64,000 nt of DNA from Streptomyces sp. MRC013 (GTDB lineage Bacteria; Actinomycetota; Actinomycetes; Streptomycetales; Streptomycetaceae): the NCBI RefSeq assembly GCF_023614235.1, contig NZ_CP094264.1:3534001-3598000 (forward strand), read 5' to 3'. Below are positions 10,552 through 17,324 of this stretch, piece after piece. The notes under the pieces were generated by a model. It made no database searches. It saw nothing but the letters and a program-made list of their open reading frames with translations, and was not told where the DNA came from. The first letter of the stretch is position 1. Each line of letters starts with the position of its first letter. Made by a program: the position numbers and the translations under genes.

Positions 10552-11418
10552 TCAGCCGGCGGCCAGCACGGAGTCGACCCAGTCGCGGTAGGTCTGCGGC
10601 TGCCCGTTGTAGGCCAGGCGGCGGGCGATCTCCTTGCCGTCCACCAGGGCTATCAGCGTCGGGTAGCCCTTGATGAGGAAGCGCTTGTTCAGCGCGGGAT
10701 AGGCGTCGCCGTTGACCTGCCCGAGCAGCCAGGCCCCGTCGTCGTCCCGGGCGAACTGCTGCATGTGCGGCCTCAGCTCCTTGCACGCGCTGCACCAGGG
10801 GGCGCCGAACTGCAGGATCACGGGCTTCTCGTGGGACTTCCGCACCACCTCGTCGATGTTCTCCGTGGTGACGGTGACCTCGATGTCGGGGTCGGGCGGG
10901 TTGACCGGCGGGTAGTCGCCGTTCTTGACGTCCTGGGTCCAGTACCAGAGCTTCACCCAGTCGGCGGAGGTGTCGTTGTAGCCCACGAACCTGGGCACCA
11001 CGCCACTCTGGTCCTTGCCGTTGCGCAGCACCACCAGGGTGGGGAGCGTCGTGACGTCGAACCTGGCGTGCAGCTCCGGGAAGACCGCCCGGTCGACGCT
11101 GCCCACCATCCAGGCCCCGTTGGCGCGCTGCACCAGGTTGTGCAGGTCCTCGGCGAGCTTCTCGCAGCCCGTGCACATCTCGCTGCCGAAGTCGAGCACC
11201 ACCGGCTTCTCGAACGAGTACCGGACGATCTGCTCCCAGTTCTCCGGGGTGACGTCCGTCTCCACCGGGGTCTCGACGACGCGTGCCGCCGTGCCCGCTT
11301 CCCGGGGGGCCGCCGTCGCGGGCGCGGCGGACAGGCCCGCGCCGGCCAGCAGCACCGCGGCGGCGGCCACCCCGGTCAGGGACGTCCGCGCCAGGCGGAA
11401 AAGAGCGCGTAATTGCAT
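10552..11418 (-). CDS. Secreted protein with two thioredoxin domains
   Basis: A 288-residue exported protein. A signal peptide (MQLRALFRLARTSLTGVAAAA, cleavage near 37 after ATAA) precedes two thioredoxin folds. Domain 1 (about 52-150) has C82-T-G-C85 and the cis-proline segment TTLPT; domain 2 (about 178-285) has W-C209-S-A-C212 and KGYPT. Neither motif is the classical CGPC: CTGC lacks the preceding Trp and CSAC is unusual. The two domains share about one third of residues, consistent with an internal duplication. Extracytoplasmic thiol-disulfide exchange is the expected role; reductant and substrates are unknown. The ATG at 11418 has AAAGG upstream and starts directly with the signal peptide. 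No redox partner is adjacent. Confidence 0.87.
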   Translation of the reverse strand: MQLRALFRLARTSLTGVAAAAVLLAGAGLSAAPATAAPREAGTAARVVETPVETDVTPENWEQIVRYSFEKPVVLDFGSEMCTGCEKLAEDLHNLVQRANGAWMVGSVDRAVFPELHARFDVTTLPTLVVLRNGKDQSGVVPRFVGYNDTSADWVKLWYWTQDVKNGDYPPVNPPDPDIEVTVTTENIDEVVRKSHEKPVILQFGAPWCSACKELRPHMQQFARDDDGAWLLGQVNGDAYPALNKRFLIKGYPTLIALVDGKEIARRLAYNGQPQTYRDWVDSVLAAG

Positions 11419-11960
11419 CAGAATGCCCTTTCGGTCATGTCGAAGTGCTTCTGTGATCGGTGATGCGGTGATGGTTTCGTCCCGAGCGCGTTTCTCGGAA
11501 AGCGCCGCTGAGGCTGGCGTCCGCTCGGTGACGGCAGGGAATGCCGGCTGTGCGAAGGGGCACAGCGCTGTCGCTGGTATCGGAGAGTAAGGCGCGGTCA
11601 CGGTCTCGGGTAATGCCGCAGCGGTATGCCCGGGCGGCATACCGGACCTGCGGCGCTCCGCCGGAGGAACCCCCCTGTGACCTGCCGTACGAGCGGCACG
11701 CCGCCGCCTCCCGCCCCTCGGGGCAGGTCGGCGCGGAGGGGCGGGAAGGCCGGACGGCCGGGATGCGCGACCTTTGCGAAATCCTTCCGCCGGCGTGTTG
11801 TGAAATCCCGCCGCTCCCGGGGAGGAGAGGGGATCCGGTAATACCGGAACCGTGACCACATGACGGGCCGAATGTGTTTGCGGTCGAAAAGCAGGGTCGG
11901 TGTCCTGGTTCCGCTGCCGCGGTGGGCGCCGACGCCGACGCCGACGCCGACTCTGACGGC

Positions 11961-12026
11961 CCCGGCGTCCGGTACGGCCCCGTCACCCCGGCATCCCGGC
12001 GTCCGGTACGGCCCCGTCACCCCGGC
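11961..12026. repeat. 32-bp direct repeat, 2 copies
   Basis: A 32-base segment starting CCCGGCGTCCGGTACGGCCC occurs at 11961-11992 and again, identical, at 11995-12026 (period 34). Downstream sequence continues as weaker CCCCGGC reiterations. Non-coding. Confidence 0.75.
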
Positions 12027-12137
12027 GCCCGGTAGGACCCCGGCATCCCGGCCCCACCACCCCGGCGCTGACGCCCGGATGCCGACGGGGCGGTCAACCG
12101 GCGGGGCGGGACGGGTCGGGCCGAGGCGAGCCGGGTC

Positions 12138-12177
12138 GGGCGCTCGGGCCCGACAGCCGGTCGGCGGGGGGCGCGGC
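12138..12177. repeat. 40-bp dispersed repeat, copy A
   Basis: 40 bases beginning GGGCGCTCGGGCCCGACAGC, matched at 12836-12875 with two mismatches in the same orientation. The two copies bracket the small secreted-protein gene 12279-12743. Confidence 0.75.
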
Positions 12178-12217
12178 CGTGGAGTCACCGGCGTCGCCCG
12201 ACGCCGCCACCGGCTCG

Positions 12218-12249
12218 CCGGTCGACCGGAGACGACGCCGGTCGACCGG
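12218..12249. promoter_or_regulatory. Twin palindromes CCGGTCGACCGG
   Basis: The perfect 12-bp palindrome CCGGTCGACCGG occurs at 12218-12229 and 12238-12249, 8 bases apart, about 30-60 bases past the stop of the gene at 12279. Each can form a hairpin, or the pair can act as a protein site. A terminator role is equally possible. Confidence 0.45.
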
Positions 12250-12278
12250 CATGCCGCGGATCGTCCACGGCGCCACGC

Positions 12279-12743
12279 TCAGTCGAAGCGGACGCAGACC
12301 GACACGGGCAGCTTGGGCGACCAGGTGCCGGTGGCCGCGTCGTAGCCGCGGGCGTATCCGTTCTTGCCGGGCGGGCAGTGGTAGGGAATGTGGGTCTCGA
12401 CGTGGAACGTACCGCCGGGATTGCGCTGTCCGAGCCGCGCGACCACCCACTTGCCGTAGTGCGTGGCGCCTGAATTCAGCTTGACCACCACGTAGACCCG
12501 GCCGCCTACGGTGAAATTCCCGCCACCCAGTGAGAGGTGGTTGTTGTATCCGTAGCTGAACACGTATGGCTGTGCCCCCCTCGGCTGCTGCGCCGGGGCC
12601 GCGGCCGCCTCGGCGGCCTTGGTCGGCGTCGCCGGCCCGGCCAGGGCCGGCGGTGCCAGCGTGACGCCGACCAGGGCCGCGCCGGCGACGCCGACCGTGA
12701 TCCGACGCGAATGACGAGAGAGGGAGGGGAAGGGCGTACGCAT
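12279..12743 (-). CDS. Small secreted protein, unknown
   Basis: A 154-residue exported protein. A basic start (RHSRR) and hydrophobic core (ITVGVAGAALVGVTLAPPALA) form a signal peptide to about residue 35, then a short Ala/Pro linker. The mature part is about 100 residues, aromatic and glycine-rich (YVFSYGYNNHLSLGGGNFTV; VYVVVKLNSG) with just two cysteines (YHCPPGKNG and VSVCVRFD), likely one disulfide in a beta-rich fold. The ATG at 12743 has GAGGAA upstream. I do not recognise the family. The gene is flanked by a 40-bp direct repeat on both sides. Confidence 0.75.
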   Translation of the reverse strand: MRTPFPSLSRHSRRITVGVAGAALVGVTLAPPALAGPATPTKAAEAAAAPAQQPRGAQPYVFSYGYNNHLSLGGGNFTVGGRVYVVVKLNSGATHYGKWVVARLGQRNPGGTFHVETHIPYHCPPGKNGYARGYDAATGTWSPKLPVSVCVRFD

Positions 12744-13335
12744 GACTGTTCCTCGGTGAAACGTGGAGGTGACGGCACCGACCGGTTCACAGCACCCGCC
12801 GGCACGGGACGTTCGGGGCGGGGCCGACGGAGCTCGGGCGCTCAGGCCCGACAGCCGGTCGGCGAGGGGCGCGGCAGAATGCGCGTCAACGGGGCTGGCG
12901 GATCGACCACATCGACGTCGAGGGCAGCCCGGACAATCCTCTTTTACCGGGAGACCAGGCTACCAAGCCCTTTCCGGTCCCGCACCGCCGCGCCCGCCGG
13001 TCGCGTCCGTTCCTTCCCGGGGCAGGCGATTACCGGAAGGGAAAACGGATCGGTGCCCCCTTGGCGGGGTGGGCGCCGCGGCCTTCCTTCATTTCGCCAC
13101 GGTGGTCCTCAGGAGGTCCTCTGCTGATCGGAGGCCGTCCTGGATTTCCCGCGCCGTCTTCCCCCGGTAATCGGCGGCCGGCCCGAGGGTCCGGTTTCCC
13201 GTGCGTCCACGGCGTGTTTCCGCACCCGCTTCGCCGACCGGTCCGCAGCCGTCCCCCGCGCTTACCCTGGGAGCGTCGCCGCGGTGCCGCCGCGGCGCCC
13301 CGGCACGCGGTGTCCGTACGGCAGGAGTCCCGCCC
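12744..13335. other. 590-base gene-free region
   Basis: Divergent promoter space between a minus-strand secreted-protein gene and the plus-strand HAD gene. Contains repeat copy B (12836-12875) and an AT-richer interval at about 12900-13160 (for example CAATCCTCTTTTACCGGG). No RNA gene or convincing small frame seen. Confidence 0.4.
12836..12875. repeat. 40-bp dispersed repeat, copy B
   Basis: Direct repeat of 12138-12177 (38 of 40 bases identical), lying upstream of the gene at 12279-12743. Confidence 0.75.
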
Positions 13336-14115
13336 ATGGCAGAGCGCAGGCCGATCGAATCCTGGCTGACCGACATGGACGGCGTCCTCATCCACGAGGG
13401 CGTACCGATCCCCGGCGCCGACGCCTTCGTCCGGAGGCTGCGGGACCGCGGCAGGCCCTTCCTCGTCCTCACCAACAACTCCACCTACACCGCCCGCGAC
13501 CTGCACGCCCGGCTCTCCCGCATGGGCCTGGACGTGCCCGTGGAGAACATCTGGACGTCGGCGCTCGCCACGGCCCGGTTCCTCGACGACCAGCGGCCCG
13601 ACGGCACGGCGTACGTCATCGGCGAGGCGGGGCTGACGACGGCGCTGCACGACATCGGGTACGTCCTCACCGACCACGACCCCGACTACGTGGTCCTCGG
13701 CGAGACCCGCACGTACGGCTTCGAGGCGCTCACCAAGGCGATCCGCCTCATCCACGGCGGAGCCCGCTTCATCTGCACCAACCCGGACGAGACCGGCCCG
13801 TCCGCCGAGGGGCCGCTGCCGGCGGCCGGCTCGGTCGCCGCACTGATCACCAAGGCGACCGGACGCGACCCGTACTTCGCGGGCAAGCCGAACCCGCTGA
13901 TGATGCGCACCGGCCTGAACGCCATCGGCGCCCACTCCGAGACCAGCGCCATGATCGGCGACCGGATGGACACGGACGTACTGGCCGGCCTGGAGGCCGG
14001 GATGGAGACGTTCCTCGTCCTCACCGGGGTCACCGCGCCGGCGGACGTGGACCGCCACCCGTTCCGCCCGTCGGCGGTCGTCGACTCCATCGCCGATCTG
14101 GTCGACCGGGTCTGA
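13336..14115 (+). CDS. HAD-IIA family hydrolase (NagD-like phosphatase)
   Basis: Cytosolic phosphatase of 259 aa in the NagD/4-nitrophenylphosphatase group of the haloacid dehalogenase superfamily. All four motifs are visible: D13-M-D15-G (nucleophile and acid/base), TNN near residue 46, the lysine in FAGKPNPLM and the Mg-binding GDRMDTD near 207-213. The cap between motifs II and III is of C2 type in length. The ATG at 13336 follows GGAG at a short distance and matches homologue starts; the longer frame from 13201 adds Arg/Pro-rich sequence. Substrate cannot be read from sequence; sugar phosphates or nucleotides are typical. Confidence 0.93.
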   Translation: MAERRPIESWLTDMDGVLIHEGVPIPGADAFVRRLRDRGRPFLVLTNNSTYTARDLHARLSRMGLDVPVENIWTSALATARFLDDQRPDGTAYVIGEAGLTTALHDIGYVLTDHDPDYVVLGETRTYGFEALTKAIRLIHGGARFICTNPDETGPSAEGPLPAAGSVAALITKATGRDPYFAGKPNPLMMRTGLNAIGAHSETSAMIGDRMDTDVLAGLEAGMETFLVLTGVTAPADVDRHPFRPSAVVDSIADLVDRV

Positions 14116-14240
14116 TCGGGCCCGACCGGCCGGGATCCGGGGCCGCGCCCCGCTTACCGGGCGGTAGGGGGCGACCGGGGCGGCCACCGGGGATGCGCGG
14201 AGCGGGGATACGGGTGAATCTTTCCGGGAGGAGGTTCACG

Positions 14241-14618
14241 ATGCGTCCAGGTGTGATCGCTCTGCGTGCCGCGGCGGTGGCCGCCGTCCTCGCCCTCGCC
14301 CCGGCGGCCGGTCCCGCCCTGGCGGACGACCCGCCGGGGGCCGGCCGGGACCGGCCCGCCGCACCACCCGCCCCCGCGGAGCCGTACGCGCCGGACGGCG
14401 AGGCCGCCGACGCGGTGGCGCCCGGTGGGGACGGCGCGGTGGCGCCCGGTGGGGACGGCGCGGTGGCGAACGCGCCCAGCGTCGCCGGACACGGCCCGGG
14501 CACCCGGCACACGGTGACCGGCCTCGCCTTGGCCGGGGTCGCCGCCGTCGCGGTCGCCGTCCGCTCCGCGCACCGCGGCCGGCGCCCGGACGCGGACCCG
14601 GGCGTCGACGCGGACTGA
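14241..14618 (+). CDS. Small exported or membrane-anchored protein
   Basis: A 125-residue protein with a signal peptide (MRPGVIALRAAAVAAVLALA, cleavage near ALA-DD), a Pro/Ala/Gly-rich linker and a C-terminal hydrophobic helix (GLALAGVAAVAVAV) ending in a basic tail (RSAHRGRRPD). This looks like a surface protein tethered by its C-terminus. The linker carries AVAPGGDG twice, encoded by a 24-bp tandem repeat (14412-14435, 14436-14459, partial 14460-14468). A strong ribosome site (GGGAGGAGG) precedes the ATG. No family recognised. It converges with the next minus-strand gene 8 bases away. Confidence 0.75.
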   Translation: MRPGVIALRAAAVAAVLALAPAAGPALADDPPGAGRDRPAAPPAPAEPYAPDGEAADAVAPGGDGAVAPGGDGAVANAPSVAGHGPGTRHTVTGLALAGVAAVAVAVRSAHRGRRPDADPGVDAD

Positions 14619-14626
14619 CGTACGCG

Positions 14627-14967
14627 CTACCCGCCGTCGGCGTACGGCGGGATGCGCCGGGCGCGGCTCTCGCAGATGCGCAGGGCGTCGGTCAGGCACT
14701 CGGCCGGGCGCTGCGTGACGAAGTGGTACTCGTCCGCCGTGGCCGGCGTCTCCGCGTCGAGGAGCGCGCGCGACAGGCGCAGGACCGTGGCGGCCGTCCC
14801 CGTCCGCCGGGCCTCGACGGCGTCGGCCAGCAGGGACAGCCGGCTGGCGGTGCCGTCCGTGACGAGGAGGGCCGGGTTGCCCTCGGGCCCGTTCCGCGGC
14901 AGGAGGCGGACGTGGGAGGGGGAGGGGAGGGGGAAGGGGAGGAAGGGGACGCGGGCTCGTGGTTCAT
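14627..14967 (-). pseudogene. Conserved small protein, frameshifted
   Basis: The C-terminal 90 residues (RNGPEGNPALLVTDG, then LSLLADAVEARRTG and ECLTDALRICESRARR) belong to a small Streptomyces protein type often next to minimal GntR regulators; function unknown. The natural start is the ATG at 14967, which overlaps the upstream stop as ATGA and gives MNHEPASP, but that frame does not reach the conserved part. One missing base in the G/A-run region 14915-14950 would join them. Part of a two-gene unit with 14964-15242. Confidence 0.6.
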
Positions 14968-15242
14968 GCCGCCGCCTCCCACCAGTGGATGCCGTGGGCG
15001 CGTTCGTGGGCGGTGAGGTACGGGCGGACGAGCGGCACGTCCTCGCCGCGTACGAAATCGTGGCGGTGGCGGCGGAGGTCCCCCGCCCCGATCGCGCGGT
15101 GGGTGACGACCAACCGCCGCGTCGCCCCGCCCGCCGCACTCCGGGGGGCCGACACCTGCGGGGCCGGCCCCTGCGGGGCGAGGCGCCGCCTGCCGCGAGC
15201 GGGAAGGAAAACGGTCAGGAGGGCGGTGAGTGGGCTTCGCAT
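14964..15242 (-). CDS. Small protein in a GntR-linked pair, unknown
   Basis: A 92-residue protein with a hydrophobic N-terminal stretch (SPLTALLTVFLPA), a basic middle (RGRRRLAPQ) and a C-terminal part rich in charged residues (GDLRRHRHDFVRGEDVPLVR; AHERAHGIHWWE). The ATG at 15242 has AAGGAG 9 bases upstream. It is divergent from the minimal GntR gene at 15407 and translationally coupled to 14967. From memory this arrangement is common in Streptomyces and in integrated plasmid-like elements; no activity is assigned. Confidence 0.65.
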   Translation of the reverse strand: MRSPLTALLTVFLPARGRRRLAPQGPAPQVSAPRSAAGGATRRLVVTHRAIGAGDLRRHRHDFVRGEDVPLVRPYLTAHERAHGIHWWEAAA

Positions 15243-15383
15243 CGTCGGTCACTCCTTAGGTGATCGGCCATGCCCCGGGACCGCCTGCATCGGTCGCCGG
15301 GGTCCTTTCGTTGCGTGCTCTCAGGCAGACTTTACGCGATCTTACACAAGCGCGTTAACGCGGTAGCGCGGTAGCTGGATTTT

Positions 15384-15391
15384 GTGTATAC
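15384..15391. promoter_or_regulatory. Candidate GntR operator GTGTATAC
   Basis: GTGTATAC fits the GntR/HutC operator pattern GT-N-TA-N-AC and lies 16 bases upstream of the GntR gene start. A palindrome GCGTTAACGC lies near 15351-15360. Placement suggests autoregulation and control of the divergent pair. Confidence 0.5.
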
Positions 15392-15406
15392 GCGCAAAGT
15401 GAAGGT

Positions 15407-15637
15407 ATGAATCTTGATCGTTCCGTTCCCGTGTGGCCTCAGGTGGCCGACGAGTTGCGCCGAAGGCTGGACGCGGGGATGTACAAGCCCGGCGAACGTT
15501 TTCCGGGCACGGTGGACATCGCCGTCGAGTTCGAGGTCAGTCAGTCCACGGCCCAGAAGGCGGTGGTTGCATTGCGTGCGGAGGGTCGGCTCTACACCGT
15601 GCTGGGTCAGGGTTCGTTCGTGAAGGACGACAAGTAG
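15407..15637 (+). CDS. Minimal GntR-type winged-helix regulator
   Basis: A 76-residue protein that is almost only a GntR DNA-binding domain: VWPQVADELRRRLDAGMYKPGERFPG, the recognition helix around VSQSTAQKAVVALRAEG and the wing RLYTVLGQGSFV. There is no effector-binding domain, so it cannot sense a ligand in the usual way. Such short forms occur in Streptomyces chromosomes and integrative elements. The ATG at 15407 has GAAGG upstream. Regulation of itself and the divergent pair 15242/14967 is inferred from the GTGTATAC site. A strong hairpin follows. Confidence 0.85.
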   Translation: MNLDRSVPVWPQVADELRRRLDAGMYKPGERFPGTVDIAVEFEVSQSTAQKAVVALRAEGRLYTVLGQGSFVKDDK

Positions 15638-15714
15638 CGGGCGGGTGTGAGCAGGCGCGCGGTCGGGCCGAGCGCGACCGCCCCGCCTCGCCGCCCGCCC
15701 CCGGAAAACCGGAA

Positions 15715-15755
15715 GAGCCAGGCGGGGTGACTCCACGAGTCGTCCCGCCTGGCTC
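15715..15755. terminator. Strong bidirectional terminator
   Basis: Perfect 12-bp stem GAGCCAGGCGGG / CCCGCCTGGCTC, with a smaller GACT/AGTC stem inside the loop. It lies 77 bases after the GntR stop and 37 bases after the 3' end of the minus-strand tRNA-Lys, so it can serve both. Confidence 0.8.
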
Positions 15756-15791
15756 CCAGGTCAGTGATCGAACAGCGTTTCCGCTGATCAG

Positions 15792-15865
15792 TGCGCCGCC
15801 AGGGACTCGAACCCCGGACCCGCTGATTAAGAGTCAGCTGCTCTAACCAACTGAGCTAGCGGCGC
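15792..15865 (-). tRNA. tRNA-Lys (CTT), copy 1
   Basis: 74-nt cloverleaf: acceptor stem GCGCCGC/GCGGCGC, anticodon loop with CTT, T-loop GGTTCGAGTCC. Identical to the copies at 20223 and 30074, with the 8 bases before the 5' end (CTGCTGAC on the plus strand) also identical. CCA is not encoded. Confidence 0.97.
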
Positions 15866-15971
15866 CTGCTGACCGGACAACTGTACCCGACGCCGAGGAG
15901 TGCTTCCCGTCGTCCGGTCGCCCGTCCGAGGATTTCCCGTCCCCTCGCGCCTGTCGGATGGTCATTTTTTC

Positions 15972-15990
15972 CATTTTGGTGTTCAAAATG
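15972..15990. promoter_or_regulatory. AT-rich inverted repeat upstream of the NlpC gene
   Basis: CATTTTG-N5-CAAAATG, preceded by a T6 run, 44 bases before the NlpC/P60 start. It is the AT-richest spot in this part of the window. Outline resembles an operator or promoter element; I cannot match it to a named regulator. Confidence 0.45.
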
Positions 15991-16033
15991 CGGTATGCAC
16001 GGAGAGATCTCGTCGAATGTCGAGGGGAACCGT

Positions 16034-17324
16034 ATGACCGCTCCGGTCTTCGAGGAGTACGAACCGGCCGCCGACTGCCCCTGCCCCGGATGCGCCCGGT
16101 GGCGGCGGGAACTCGTGCTCCGCCGGGCCGTGCGGGCGGGCGGGCGCCCCGGAGCGCACGGCGCACGGCGTGCCCTCGTCCTGTTCACCGCGGCGGGCGT
16201 GGTGCTGGGCGGTGGCGTACCCGCCGCGGACGGCACCGCCCGCGCGGCGGGACCGCTCCCGCCCGCCGGGTGGGCGGACCGCGACGCGGCCGGACCCGAC
16301 CCGGACACTCCCCAGGGGGCGCGGCCGGGTTGTACGGCCTCCCCTTGGCCGGCCCGGCGGCCGGCTCCGTCGCGACGGCGCCGCTGCCCTCGACCACCCG
16401 CGCCGGCATCATCGCCCGGGCCGAGCGCTGGGTCGCGCAGAAGGTCCCGTACTCGATGACGAAGTACTGGACCGACGGCTACCGCCAGGACTGCTCCGGC
16501 TACGTCTCCATGGCGTGGAACCTGCCCGCCAACGAGTGGACCGGCAGCCTGCACCGCTACGGCACCCGGATCGCCTGGGCGGACCTCCAGCCGGGCGACA
16601 TCCTGCTGTTCCACAACACCGACAACCCCGCCAAGGACTCCCACGTCACGATCTTCGGCGGCTGGACGGACCAGCGGCGCACCCACTACATCGCCTACGA
16701 GCAGACGAAGCCGCACACCCGCCGGCAGGCGACACCGCTGGCGTACTGGACGAACTCCGACCGGTACGTGGGGTACCGCCGCCTCGGCGTCGTCGCGGAC
16801 GGCATCCTGTCGACGGCCTTCCCGGGGACCTGGCACTTCGGGCCGGGCGCGGTCAACGCGCACGTCACCCGCCTGGGCCGGATGCTCGTCGAGCGCGGCG
16901 GCGCCCGCTTCTACGGCGAGGGGCCGGACCCCCGGTGGTCGGAGGCGGACCGCAGGGCGACGGCGGCGTTCCAGCGGGCGCAGGGCTGGCGCGGCGCCGA
17001 GGCGGACGGCCTGCCGGGACCCCACACCTGGCGCCTGCTCGCCACCGGCCGGGGCAGGGACATCCCGCCGGCCGCGGGCCAGTCGCCGCCCCCGTACCCG
17101 GGGGGTCCCACTTCCGGCCGGGCCGGTCGAACCGGCACGTCGAGACGCTGGGCCGGCAGCTGGTGAGGCGCGGCTACGGCAAGCACTACCGCACCGGGCC
17201 GAACCGCCGCTGGAGCGAGGCGGACCGGCGCAACGTCCAGGACTTCCAGCGCGCCCAGGGCTGGCGCGGCGGCGCGGCCAACGGCCACCCGGGACCGGAG
17301 ACATGGAGGCGGCTCTTCCGATGA
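16034..17324 (+). pseudogene. NlpC/P60-type peptidoglycan hydrolase with two binding repeats, frameshifted
   Basis: About 430 aa once joined. N-terminus: cysteine-rich patch (DCPCPGCARW) then a hydrophobic signal/anchor (ALVLFTAAGVVLGGGV). Catalytic NlpC/P60-like domain: RAERWVAQKVPYSM, catalytic Cys in QDCSGYVSMAW, His in DSHVTIFGGW. Then two C-terminal peptidoglycan-binding-like repeats sharing RWSEADRR, FQRAQGWRG and PGP-TW. Frame breaks fall at G runs: 16315-16319 (one G missing gives QGGAAGLYG) and 17100-17105. The stop overlaps the next start (ATGA at 17321), so the SPFH gene is coupled. Probably trims peptidoglycan stems. Breaks are most likely sequence errors. Confidence 0.8.

Larger units (their letters stand above)
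11419..12278. other. 860-base gene-free region
   Basis: Between two minus-strand secreted-protein genes. It has an AT-richer patch at 11419-11600 and 11780-11880 that may contain the thioredoxin promoter, then short GACGCC reiterations (11925-11950), a 32-bp direct repeat (11961-12026), one copy of a 40-bp repeat (12138-12177) and a pair of 12-bp palindromes (12218-12249). The open frames here look like shadows with no ribosome site. Confidence 0.5.
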
